64,000 nt of DNA from Cohnella rhizosphaerae (lineage in GTDB: Bacteria; Bacillota; Bacilli; Paenibacillales; Paenibacillaceae): NCBI RefSeq assembly GCF_029525575.1, contig NZ_JAPDIA010000003.1:1294214-1358213 (forward strand). The letters run 5' to 3'. Under the pieces are notes generated by a model. It saw nothing but the letters and a program-made list of their open reading frames with translations. It made no database searches and had not been told where the DNA came from. The translations under genes were made by a program, and so were the position numbers. The stretch's first letter is position 1. Every line of letters begins with the position of its first letter. This document shows, piece after piece, positions 20,335-28,611 of the stretch.

Positions 20335-20397
20335 CAGCGCCTCTTCGGCTCGGAATACGCCACGGTCTCGACCAGGTAACGCTGCATAGCGCCCGCA
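20335..20397. repeat. Single dispersed unit of repeat family A
   Basis: CGGAATACGCC, then TCGACCAGGTAACGCTG and an AGCGCC tail, match the units of the array at 5131-5425. It stands alone upstream of the second interspersed element copy. The bases between here and 20504 hold nothing I recognise. Confidence 0.75.
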
Positions 20398-20504
20398 TCG
20401 TCGTGCGAGGCGAGAAAGGGGATCGCGCTGGATCACGCAGGCTTTTAGCCGATTGGACGAGCCGATGCGGATATGCCTGCCATCCTTGGCGGGCATTCGC
20501 ATGC

Positions 20505-20552
20505 CGTCCCTCGCACAGGCCATCCCTCGCACAGGCCATCCCTCGCGCAGGC
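20505..20552. repeat. 16-bp tandem repeat, three copies
   Basis: CTCGCACAGGCCATCC is repeated at 20510 and 20526, with a third partial copy (CTCGCGCAGGC) at 20542. Non-coding spacer. Confidence 0.7.
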
Positions 20553-20611
20553 AGATGCCGAACAGGAGCGGCGGCGTCCCATCGCCCCCGCTGGCTTCAC
20601 TAGCTAACCTT

Positions 20612-20912
20612 GCGGTGACAATAGGCGATAAAGTACGCGTTAGATGCGAATGAGTAGTGCGGGAGCAACGGAAGGCAAGCCGAAAGAAGATACCGGACTC
20701 AGATGACGCTATTGCGTACAAAACGGTGCAATTGCGATCTTTTCGGACTGGAGAGGCGTTATTTGCTCAGATCAAGGCTAAAATAGCTCTCCAAACCCGC
20801 GATAGGGGCTCCTGGGTCCGCGAACGGGCCGCAAATTGCGATAGGAACAAAAATAAGGGCTCCTCAGTCCGTCCGTTGAGCGCCACCGCGCAAACAAAGG
20901 CCGCAGGCGGCA
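20612..20912 (+). repeat. Interspersed element, copy 2 (complete, about 300 bp)
   Basis: The only uninterrupted copy. Block 1 (to about 20790) matches 5428-5566 and 54285-54470. Block 2 (20806-20912) matches 56192-56310. GGGCTCCT recurs 51 bases apart (20806 and 20857). CGGACTG (20744-20750) is complementary to CAGTCCG (20865-20871), so a transcript could fold into a large hairpin. No open frame of note. Confidence 0.8.
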
Positions 20913-20961
20913 TTTCTTATCCGGCACGTGCGTCGACGCACGCGCGCGTTAGCGGCTTCCG

Positions 20962-21795
20962 CTACTCCTTGCCGCCAGCCGCGGTCCGATACTTCCCCGG
21001 CGACATCCCGGTCGTCTTTTTGAACAAGTTCTGAAAGTACGTCTCGCTCTTGTACCCGACCTTCTCGGCGATCTCCGCCATCGGCAGCCGCGTCGACGCC
21101 AGGTACTGCTTGGCCACCTCGATGCGGTAACGGATCAAATATTGGATCGGACTCATGCCCGTCTCGGCCTTGAACACGTGAATAAAATGGTACGGATTCG
21201 TGTAGGTCAGGCTGGCCAGCGTCTCGAGCGTCACGTCGAACGGATAATTTTCCTCCATATAGCGCCTCGCCAGGTGAACGGTTTCCTTGTGCGGGCGCTT
21301 TTTCACTTGGTCCGCCGCCGAATAATGCAGCAGACGCGCGAGCCTGCCCGTAAGCGCGTGGAGCAGTCCGTTCGCGACGAAGGCGGATTCGGGCAGCGGG
21401 CTGCTCCATTCCTCGATCATGTCGACGAACAGCTTCTTCACCGGCAAAAAGTGCTCGCCGAGCTCCAGCATGGCCGGCTGGGCGGCGCTCGACAGGCAGT
21501 CGGCCGGCATGCCTTGCAGCTGCAGCCCCGCGTACGCGACGTAAACCGCGGCGAACTTGTCGCTGGTCGATCGTTCCTCGTGCCAGATGCCCCGATTGTA
21601 CATGAGCAGGCTGCCGGCTTTGGCGCGATAGAACCTGCCGTCCACGCGAAATTCCCCTTCTCCCTCCGTGATCAGGAAGATCTCGCCGTTTAGCTCGTGC
21701 TGGTGAAGCGGGAAGTAGAAGGGCGACTCCTTGCTCCCGTGAATGAGCGATCCGCTCAGAATCTCCGGCTTCCCGGCGATGATCGAGTGCCTCAT
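20962..21795 (-). CDS. AraC-family transcriptional regulator
   Basis: A 277-residue one-component regulator. The minus-strand start at 21795 follows GGAGG by 9 bases and begins MRHSIIAGKPEIL; the longer frame upstream lacks a better site. The N-terminal cupin ligand domain shows FPLHQHELNGEIFLITEGEGEF, and the C-terminal half has two helix-turn-helix motifs (VTLETLASLTYTNPYHFIHVFK and MAEIAEKVGYKSETYFQNLFKK). It is divergent from the VCBS/Gfo/GH4 operon and so probably controls it. The shared 148-bp gap contains AT-rich promoter-like sequence (a TATAAT on the minus strand). Confidence 0.9.
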   Translation of the reverse strand: MRHSIIAGKPEILSGSLIHGSKESPFYFPLHQHELNGEIFLITEGEGEFRVDGRFYRAKAGSLLMYNRGIWHEERSTSDKFAAVYVAYAGLQLQGMPADCLSSAAQPAMLELGEHFLPVKKLFVDMIEEWSSPLPESAFVANGLLHALTGRLARLLHYSAADQVKKRPHKETVHLARRYMEENYPFDVTLETLASLTYTNPYHFIHVFKAETGMSPIQYLIRYRIEVAKQYLASTRLPMAEIAEKVGYKSETYFQNLFKKTTGMSPGKYRTAAGGKE

Positions 21796-21943
21796 GCGTG
21801 CGCGCCTCCAAAACCCAATTTTCAATAGCCAAATCCCGCAACTCTCCGCATTGTCCCTTAATCTGTCTGTATTGTAGATTATAAGCGATACGACATTCAA
21901 TAGCGCTTTCACAACGAATCCATAGACCTGCGGAGAGAGGGAC

Positions 21944-23035
21944 ATGCGCATGCCCATTCAATTCAACAAGCGGAAGCTGAGCGACGAGACGTTCGAAGCC
22001 TGCTCCGTCTTCGACGTCGACGGCGACGGCACGCTCGATATCGTGAGCGGCGGCTACTGGTACGAGGGGCCCGATTTCGTCAAAAAACACAAAATCTGCG
22101 AGCTGGCGACCTACGCGCATTACCGGGACGACTTCTCCGACTTCCCGATGGATGTGGACGGGGACGGGCGGATGGATATCGTGACGGGCTCCTGGTGGGG
22201 AGGCGCGCTCAAGTGGCGACGCAACCCGGGGATCGCCTCCGCGGAATGGGAGACGATCGAGATCGACCCGAGCACGCCGATCGAGACGATTCGTTACTTC
22301 GACATCGACGGCTGCGGCATACCCGAGATTTTTCCCAACACGCCGGGATCGCCTCAAGCCTTCTACAAGCTGATCGTCGACGAGAACGGCAAGGGGACGG
22401 GGAAGTTCAGCAAGACCGTCATCTCCGAAGGTCCGAGCGGGCATGGCATGGGTTTTGCGGACATTACCGGCAACGGGCGTACGGACATCGTGCTGTCGAA
22501 CGGCTGGCTGGAGCAGCCGGAGGACCCGTTCGCGGGACCGTGGACGTTCCACCCCGAGTTCTCGCTCGGCTCCGCCAGCGTGCCGGTGCTCGGCTACGAC
22601 GTCAATGGCGACGGCCTGTGCGATCTGATCGTCGGCCAGGCGCATGACTACGGCCTGCACTGGTACGAGCAGCGACGGGAAGCGGACGGCTCTCGCAGCT
22701 GGACCCGCCACGACATCGATACGACCGCGTCCCAGTATCACGATCTGATGCTCGTCGATCTCGATCTCGACGGCGAGCTGGAGCTGGTCACCGGCAAGCG
22801 CTATCTGGCGCACGACAACGATCCGGGCTTCGACGATCCGCTGTTCTTGTACTATTTCAAAATCAACGGCGGCGCCTTCGAGAAGCATGTCATCGATTAC
22901 GGCCCCGCGGGCGAGGGCTCGGGCAACGGCATTTATATGTGGATTCAGGACATCACCGGCAACGGCTACCCCGACATCGTCGCGCCGGGCACGGAAGGCC
23001 TCTATTTATTCGAAAACTTGGGACCCAGGGAGTGA
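21944..23035 (+). CDS. VCBS/FG-GAP repeat protein, seven repeats, no signal peptide
   Basis: A 363-residue protein made almost wholly of seven calcium-loop repeats: DVDGDGTLDIV, DVDGDGRMDIV, DIDGCGIPEIF, DITGNGRTDIV, DVNGDGLCDLI, DLDLDGELELV and DITGNGYPDIV. Seven such repeats predict a seven-bladed beta-propeller. VCBS proteins are usually exported, yet this one has no signal peptide or anchor. It starts at ATG 21944 or 21950 after GGAGAGAGGG. The oxidoreductase begins 5 bases after its stop, so it is the first gene of an operon with Gfo/Idh/MocA and GH4 enzymes. The function is unknown; a cytoplasmic sugar-active or sugar-binding propeller is the natural guess. Confidence 0.8.
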   Translation: MRMPIQFNKRKLSDETFEACSVFDVDGDGTLDIVSGGYWYEGPDFVKKHKICELATYAHYRDDFSDFPMDVDGDGRMDIVTGSWWGGALKWRRNPGIASAEWETIEIDPSTPIETIRYFDIDGCGIPEIFPNTPGSPQAFYKLIVDENGKGTGKFSKTVISEGPSGHGMGFADITGNGRTDIVLSNGWLEQPEDPFAGPWTFHPEFSLGSASVPVLGYDVNGDGLCDLIVGQAHDYGLHWYEQRREADGSRSWTRHDIDTTASQYHDLMLVDLDLDGELELVTGKRYLAHDNDPGFDDPLFLYYFKINGGAFEKHVIDYGPAGEGSGNGIYMWIQDITGNGYPDIVAPGTEGLYLFENLGPRE

Positions 23036-23040
23036 GCGAG

Positions 23041-24090
23041 ATGAGCAAATTAAAAATCGGATTCGTCGGCGTCGGCGGCATGGGGCAGATGGCGCATCTG
23101 TCCAACTACGCGGTATTGCGCGATCAATGCGAGGTCGTGGCGCTGGCCGAGGTGCGCCCGGGACTCGCGCGCACGGTGGCGGACCGCTACGGCGTACCGA
23201 CCGTGTATGCCAATCATCTGGAGCTGCTGCATGACGCAAAGGTAGATGCGATCGTCGCGCCGCAGCAGTACCGCACGCATATCAACCTCATCCCCGACAT
23301 TCTGAAGGCGGGCATCCCGGTGTTCACCGAGAAGCCGATCTCGCTTACCGTCGAGGCCGGCGAGGAGCTGGTCCGGCTCGCTGACGAATACAAGACGCTG
23401 CACATGGTCGGCTACCACAAGCGCTCCGATCCTGCGATGGAGCACGCAAGCGCCGTCATCGAGCAGTGGAAGGCAAGCGGCGAGTACGGCAAAATGCAGT
23501 ATGTCCGCGTCACGATGCCGCCGGGCGACTGGATCGGAGGCTCGGATGCGCCGCTGAACTCGGACGAACCGTATCCGAACGTCGCGATCGAGCCGGGACC
23601 CGACTATTTCACAGACGAACAGACCCGCCACCTCGATGCATTCGTCAACTATTACATCCATCAGGTCAACGCCATCCGCTTCTTGCTGCGCGAACCGTAC
23701 AAGATCACGTTCGCGGATCGCCGCGGCGTGCTGCTGGCGGGCGAGAGCGATGGCGGCGTCACGGTCGCGCTGGAGATGGCCCCGTATAATACGTCGATCG
23801 AATGGCACGAGAGCCTGCTCGTCTGCTTCGAGCGCGGCTTCGTCCGCGTCGATCTGCCGCCGCCGCTCGCCCGCCAGCAGGCCGGCAAGGTCACGATCAT
23901 GAAGGACGGCAAGGGCGCGCCTTCCTACGAGATTCCTGTGATGCCGAACCTGCACGCCATGCGCAAGCAGGCGATGAACTTCATCGCCGCGGTGCGCGGC
24001 GAGCGGCCGGCGCCGTGCGAATCGAAGGAAGCGCTGGAAGACCTGAAGCTGGCCAGGGATTACATCCGCTTGATGCAGCAATACCAATAA
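23041..24090 (+). CDS. Gfo/Idh/MocA-family NAD(P)-dependent oxidoreductase
   Basis: A 349-residue dehydrogenase acting on sugars or their glycosides. ATG 23041 sits 5 bases after the VCBS stop. The Rossmann motif is GFVGVGGMGQMAH near residues 7-19. The family EKP motif is VFTEKPIS near 99, with the catalytic Lys. The C-terminal alpha/beta domain includes RHLDAFVNYYIHQVNAIRF, where the His residues are the usual substrate contacts. It lies between the propeller and a GH4 enzyme, both redox-linked in this setting. It may oxidise a hydroxyl (often C3) before bond cleavage; this is inference. Confidence 0.9.
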   Translation: MSKLKIGFVGVGGMGQMAHLSNYAVLRDQCEVVALAEVRPGLARTVADRYGVPTVYANHLELLHDAKVDAIVAPQQYRTHINLIPDILKAGIPVFTEKPISLTVEAGEELVRLADEYKTLHMVGYHKRSDPAMEHASAVIEQWKASGEYGKMQYVRVTMPPGDWIGGSDAPLNSDEPYPNVAIEPGPDYFTDEQTRHLDAFVNYYIHQVNAIRFLLREPYKITFADRRGVLLAGESDGGVTVALEMAPYNTSIEWHESLLVCFERGFVRVDLPPPLARQQAGKVTIMKDGKGAPSYEIPVMPNLHAMRKQAMNFIAAVRGERPAPCESKEALEDLKLARDYIRLMQQYQ

Positions 24091-24114
24091 AGCGCGAAGG
24101 GACGGGATCGTACC

Positions 24115-25527
24115 ATGAGAAGAGTCGCGATCATCGGAGCGGGCAGCATCGTTTTTTGCAAGACGCTGATGCTCGACATCATGGCGACGCCGGAGCTGGA
24201 GGACACCGAGTTCGTATTGATGGCCCCTTCCACGGGCAAAACGTCGCAGGTCAAAGCGTTCGCCGACAAGGTCATCGAGAAGAACGGGCTCAAGTCGCGC
24301 GTACTCGTGACGACCGACCGGAGGGAGGCGCTGGCCGGCGCGAGCTATGTCATCACGTCGTTCCAGGTTGGCGGCGTGTCCGCGTTCGAACTGGACTACA
24401 AGATTCCGATGAAGTACGGCGTCGACCAGTGCATCGGCGATACGCTCGGCCCCGGCGGCGTATTCCGCGCGCTGCGCAGCATTCCGGTCATCCTGGACGT
24501 GGCGCGGGATATGGAGGAGCTGTGCCCGAACGCGACGCTGCTCAACTACGTGAACCCGATGGCCATGATCTGCTGGGCGCTCGGCGAGACCAACATTCAA
24601 TATGTCGGCCTGTGCCACGGCGTGCAGACGACGCTTGACCTCATCGCGGGCTATACCGGCGTGCCGAAGGAAGAGATCGATTACGTCTCCGCGGGCATCA
24701 ACCACATGGGCTGGTTCACGAAGCTGTCCCACAAGGGCGAGGATCTGTACCCGGCGCTTCGCGACAAGTTCGAGCAGCCTGCATTTTACGTCAACGAGAA
24801 GGTGCGCGGCGAGGTGTTCCGCCACTTCGGCTACTTCATGACCGAGTCGACGGGGCATCTGTCCGAGTACGTGCCGTGGTTCCGCAAAAATCAAAAGGCG
24901 CTCGACCTGTACTGCGACGAGCCTTCTTTCGGCGGAGAATCCGGCGCGTACTATACTTGGTGCGCGTACGTCGCCGAGAAGTACAAGGACCAGGACATTC
25001 TGGCGGACGAATCGTACGATTTGCCGCCCCGGAGCGTGGAATACTGCGCTTATATCATCGAGGCGTTGGAAACGGGCAAAACGTTCAAGTTCAGCGGCAA
25101 TCTGCGCAACAACGGCATGATCGCCAACCTCCCGGCGGACTGCTGCGCCGAGGGCGCCGTATTCGCGGACCGCACGGGCATCCACCGGACCGTCATCGGC
25201 GAGATTCCGCCGCAGTGCGCGGCGCTTAACATGACCAACATCAACGTGCAGCGGCTGGCCGTGCTGGCTGCCAAATCCGGCGACCCGGAGACGGTCGTGC
25301 AGGCCATCGCGCTCGATCCGCTCACGTCGTCGGTGCTGACGCTGAAGGAGATCCGCGACATGGTCACGGAGATGCTGACCGCGCAGCGGCAGTGGCTGCC
25401 GCAGTTCGAAGGTCGCCTGCCGCGGCCGACGCCGACGATCGAGACGCCCGAAGGGTTGCAGCGGGCGGAAGTGCCGATCGATCCTGCGCTGGCAGTGTTC
25501 TCGCGGTTCGGGGAGTTGGCGAAGTAA
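24115..25527 (+). CDS. GH4 family glycosidase (alpha-galactosidase or glucuronidase-like)
   Basis: A 470-residue NAD- and metal-dependent glycosidase that cleaves by oxidation, elimination, hydration and reduction. The NAD motif is AIIGAGSIVFCKTLMLDIM at the N-terminus. NYVNPMAMICWAL, GLCHGVQ (metal Cys) and INHMGWF (metal His) are diagnostic of GH4. It follows the oxidoreductase by 24 bases. MelA-like alpha-galactosidase and alpha-glucuronidase branches share these motifs, so I do not choose between them. Its redox chemistry alongside a separate oxidoreductase is notable. A terminator follows. Confidence 0.88.
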   Translation: MRRVAIIGAGSIVFCKTLMLDIMATPELEDTEFVLMAPSTGKTSQVKAFADKVIEKNGLKSRVLVTTDRREALAGASYVITSFQVGGVSAFELDYKIPMKYGVDQCIGDTLGPGGVFRALRSIPVILDVARDMEELCPNATLLNYVNPMAMICWALGETNIQYVGLCHGVQTTLDLIAGYTGVPKEEIDYVSAGINHMGWFTKLSHKGEDLYPALRDKFEQPAFYVNEKVRGEVFRHFGYFMTESTGHLSEYVPWFRKNQKALDLYCDEPSFGGESGAYYTWCAYVAEKYKDQDILADESYDLPPRSVEYCAYIIEALETGKTFKFSGNLRNNGMIANLPADCCAEGAVFADRTGIHRTVIGEIPPQCAALNMTNINVQRLAVLAAKSGDPETVVQAIALDPLTSSVLTLKEIRDMVTEMLTAQRQWLPQFEGRLPRPTPTIETPEGLQRAEVPIDPALAVFSRFGELAK

Positions 25528-25599
25528 GGCGGGAGTCTGCCTCGAGGGTTGACAGTTTCGCCCTCTTTCGACCATAATAAGGGAAATGATCGGGGAAGC

Positions 25600-25645
25600 A
25601 CCCCGCAGAGCGCGCGATGGATCGCGGGGCTTTGCGGGGTTTTTA
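25600..25645 (+). terminator. Rho-independent terminator after the GH4 operon
   Basis: ACCCCGCA (25600-25607) pairs with TGCGGGGT (25633-25640), followed by TTTTATTTTA. An inner GCGCGCGATGGATCGCGG segment adds a second hairpin. Confidence 0.8.
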
Positions 25646-25650
25646 TTTTA

Positions 25651-25664
25651 GGGGGGGGGGGGGG
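25651..25664. repeat. 14-base poly-G tract serving as the ribosome-site region
   Basis: Fourteen consecutive G residues lie 7 bases before the Uma2 start. They replace a normal Shine-Dalgarno site. The length is uncertain given the homopolymer errors elsewhere. Confidence 0.7.
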
Positions 25665-25671
25665 ATTAGAG

Positions 25672-26233
25672 ATGAGTGAAAAGAAAAATGGCGACAGCGG
25701 CAAGGTTAAAGAGACCCACGGCACTTATTTCATTGACGAACGCTACGAGATCATCGGCGGCGTACGGTACGACTTTCTCACCTCGCCGAAGTTCGTGCAC
25801 CAGGATGTGTTGGGGCAGCTTTACCTGGCGTTCCACGCTTCCTGCGCACAGGACGGGGTAATCCTGCTCGCGCCGCTGGACGTCCATTTCGACAAGGACA
25901 ACATTTTGCAGCCCGACCTGCTCTATATTAGCCGGACGCGCAGCGACATTATCCGGGACGGCTACGTCTATGGCGCGCCGGACCTGGTCGTCGAGATTTT
26001 GTCCGACAGCACGGCGCGTAACGACAAGACGATCAAAAAAGGGGACCTATGAGCGGTTCGGCGTAGCCGAATATTGGCTGGTCGAGCCCGAGTACCGGCT
26101 GGTCGATCAATTCGTGCTGACCGAAGGCGAGTACAGGCTCGTCAAAACGTGGACGGTGGAGGACGAGATCGTTTCATCGGCGGTGCCGTGCCTTGCGGTG
26201 AATTTGGCCGAGGTGTTCCGGCGCACGGTTTAA
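25672..26233 (+). CDS. Uma2-family (DUF820) restriction-endonuclease-like protein, one frameshift
   Basis: Reconstructed 186-residue protein with the PD-(D/E)XK-like Uma2 fold. Features: YEIIGGVRYDF, HQDVLGQLYLAF, then the active-site pattern LQPDLLYIS, APDLVVEILSDST (acidic pair plus the E-I-L strand), and EYWLVEPEYRLVDQFVL. The break is at A6 26035-26040; removing one A gives DKTIKKGTYERFGVAEYWLV. Uma2 proteins are common and multicopy in Paenibacillaceae and Cyanobacteria; their biological role is unsettled. It stands alone between two terminated units. Confidence 0.85.
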
Positions 26234-26337
26234 TCAGGTTGCCTGTGTCGCTGGTATGGATTTCCGCGTTGTCCCGATTCCCGCTTCTATAGTAGAGTAG
26301 GTCCATCCACACATCGGGGGAGATTGACATCCAGAAC

Positions 26338-27222
26338 ATGCACAAGTCCGCTTTGCCTCAATTAGTCGTATCCATGGCCATATTCGGCTCGGTCGGATTT
26401 TTTTCCTCGCGAACGGGCCTGCCGGCCGTGGAGTTGGTGTTTGTCCGGTGCGTCTGCGCGTTCGTCATTTTACTGGCGGCCTGGGTGTTTACGGGCAGCT
26501 TCAGACGGGAGCGCTGGGACGCCAGGGAGGCGCTTATCGTCGTCGCTTGCGGCGTCTCGAACCTGCTCAACTGGGTGTTCCTGTTCACCGCATTCAGGTT
26601 TATCTCCGTAACGATCGCGATCTCGCTGTATCATCTGGCTCCGATCCTTGCGTTGGTCGCGGGCGGACTGATCTTCCGGGACAAGCTCGGCAGGACGGCG
26701 ATCCTCTCGCTTGCCGGATGCTTAGGTGGCACGATGCTTATCATGGGCGCGGTCGGGTTTGGGGGCGCCTCTGCGAACTGGAAAGGGATATTTTGCGGCG
26801 TGCTGGCGGCTTTTTTCTACGCGGCGACGATGCTGCTCGGCAGAAGCGTCCGGCAGACGAGCGTGTACGCGACGACGTTTATCCAGATGGCGATCGGCCT
26901 AACGCTGCTGCTGCCGTTCGTGCATTTCGATGCTTACGAAGGGCTCGCGCGGGGCGAATGGATATATGCCGTCACGACCGGAATTGTCCATACCGGCGTC
27001 GTGTACCTGCTCTTTTTCGGCAGCATCCGCCGTCTCCCGTCGCCGGTCGTCGCGGTGTTCGTCTTCGTCGATCCCGCGGTCGCCATCCTGCTCGACATCT
27101 TTATAGACCGCTTTCGGCCGGACGGGCTGCAGTCGGTTGGTATCCTGCTGCTGTTCGGGAGCTTGCTGGCCGCGTTCGCGATACCGTTAAACGTTTCTGC
27201 GCGGCGCCGTGCTAAACTTTAG
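26338..27222 (+). CDS. EamA/DMT-superfamily transporter
   Basis: A 294-residue membrane protein with ten predicted TM segments in two EamA repeats. The first runs from SMAIFGSVGFFSS, and the second begins near GIFCGVLAAFFYAATMLLG. Conserved SSRTGLPAVELVFVR and YHLAPILALVAGG segments match drug/metabolite exporters. ATG 26338 is preceded by a GGGGGAG site about 15 bases upstream, which is slightly far. Substrate unknown; such proteins export amino acids, metabolites or drugs. Confidence 0.88.
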   Translation: MHKSALPQLVVSMAIFGSVGFFSSRTGLPAVELVFVRCVCAFVILLAAWVFTGSFRRERWDAREALIVVACGVSNLLNWVFLFTAFRFISVTIAISLYHLAPILALVAGGLIFRDKLGRTAILSLAGCLGGTMLIMGAVGFGGASANWKGIFCGVLAAFFYAATMLLGRSVRQTSVYATTFIQMAIGLTLLLPFVHFDAYEGLARGEWIYAVTTGIVHTGVVYLLFFGSIRRLPSPVVAVFVFVDPAVAILLDIFIDRFRPDGLQSVGILLLFGSLLAAFAIPLNVSARRRAKL

Positions 27223-27291
27223 CCCGAGAGCCGGCGTTCTCTGCTATACTCAGCTTTAAATGAGAAGAGAGCGAAAAGGAGGATCGCCGGC

Positions 27292-28491
27292 ATGGCGCAA
27301 GCGCATCACAGACCTGAACTTTTTCGCAGCAGAGGCCTTAGCGATTCGGGCAAAGTTTCGTTTATCGAACTGTTCTTTGATTTGATCTTCGTATTCGCCG
27401 TCACGCAGCTGTCCCATTCGCTGCTCGAGAACTTCACGTGGATGGGCGCGCTTCATACGGCGATGCTGACGATGGCGGTATGGTGGGCGTGGAACTACAC
27501 GACCTGGGTCATCAACTGGCTGAGTCCCGACGCGCTCCCGGTTCGCATTATGCTATTCTCGCTCATGCTCGTCGGCCTGGTCATGTCCACATCCATTCCC
27601 GAAGCGTTCGGGCACGCCGGTCTGTACTTCGGCATCTCGTACGCCGCGTTTCAGATCGGGCGAACCGCCTTCACCGTATGGGCGCTCGGGCACGGCGCGC
27701 CGGTCAATCAGATCAACCTGGTGCGCATCTTGTGCTGGCTCATTTTATCCGGCGTCTTTTGGGTCGCGGGCGGGACGCAGGAAGGCGAGATCCGGCTGGC
27801 GCTCTGGGGCGTCGCGCTGCTCATCGACTATGTCGCGCCTTCGCTCGGCTTTTGGGTGCCGCGGATCGGCCGTTCGACGGCCGAAGATTGGGCGGTCGAA
27901 GGGTCGCATATGGCGGAACGAGCCGGGCTTTTCATTATTATTGCGCTCGGAGAGTCCATTATCGTCATGGGCGCCACCTTTGCCGGATTGGAAAGGAATG
28001 CGGAGACGGTGTTGGCGTTTCTCGTCTCGTTCTTGGGCACGGTGTCCATGTGGTGGATTTACTTCGAGACGACGTCGCGCATCGGCCATCACTATATCGT
28101 GAACGCGAGAGTCCCGGGAGAGCTGGCGAGGGCGGCCTATACCTATACGCATCTGCTGCTGGCAGGAGGCATCGTGCTGTCGGCGGTCGCGGACGAATTT
28201 CTGCTTGCGCATCCTGCCGGGCACCTGGAGCCGGGCGTGGCATTGGTCATTTTGGGTTCCCCGGCCCTCTATCTGCTGAGCAACGCGATCTTTATCTGGA
28301 TCGTGTCCCGTATGATCGCGGTTCCGCATGCGACGGGGCTCGTCGCCCTTGGCTTGCTTGCGGCATTCTCCCATGCGCTGAGCTCGCTGGTCCTGTCGGC
28401 TGCTGCCGTTTTCGTCCTGCTGGCCGTCGCCGTCTGGGGCAGCCGGTTTTCCAGCCGTTTGTGCACGCTCGTCCCCAAGCACCACGGCTGA
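27292..28491 (+). CDS. ltrA: Low temperature requirement protein A (LtrA family)
   Basis: A 399-residue polytopic membrane protein with roughly eleven hydrophobic segments. Diagnostic N-terminal signature: VSFIELFFDLIFVFAVTQLSH, written here only as far as the family pattern allows, followed by WWAWNYTTWVINWL. Later segments ERAGLFIIIALGESIIVMG and MWWIYFETTSR are also family hallmarks. ATG 27292 follows AAAAGGAGG. The family was named from a Listeria cold-growth mutant; its molecular function is not established. It is monocistronic, with its own terminator. Confidence 0.9.
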   Translation: MAQAHHRPELFRSRGLSDSGKVSFIELFFDLIFVFAVTQLSHSLLENFTWMGALHTAMLTMAVWWAWNYTTWVINWLSPDALPVRIMLFSLMLVGLVMSTSIPEAFGHAGLYFGISYAAFQIGRTAFTVWALGHGAPVNQINLVRILCWLILSGVFWVAGGTQEGEIRLALWGVALLIDYVAPSLGFWVPRIGRSTAEDWAVEGSHMAERAGLFIIIALGESIIVMGATFAGLERNAETVLAFLVSFLGTVSMWWIYFETTSRIGHHYIVNARVPGELARAAYTYTHLLLAGGIVLSAVADEFLLAHPAGHLEPGVALVILGSPALYLLSNAIFIWIVSRMIAVPHATGLVALGLLAAFSHALSSLVLSAAAVFVLLAVAVWGSRFSSRLCTLVPKHHG

Positions 28492-28511
28492 GCCATGCAG
28501 TCCAGCCATTC

Positions 28512-28557
28512 GCCGCCGGAGCATCCGTCCGTATGGACGGTTCCGGCGGCTTTTTTT
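28512..28557 (+). terminator. Rho-independent terminator of ltrA
   Basis: GCCGCCGGA (28512-28520) pairs with TCCGGCGGC (28542-28550); an inner CCGTCC/GGACGG stem is present, followed by seven T residues. Confidence 0.9.
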
Positions 28558-28611
28558 GCTTGAGAATGCTTTCGTCTGAGCGCCATCCTGTGAGTGCCAT
28601 CCTGCCGCGGA

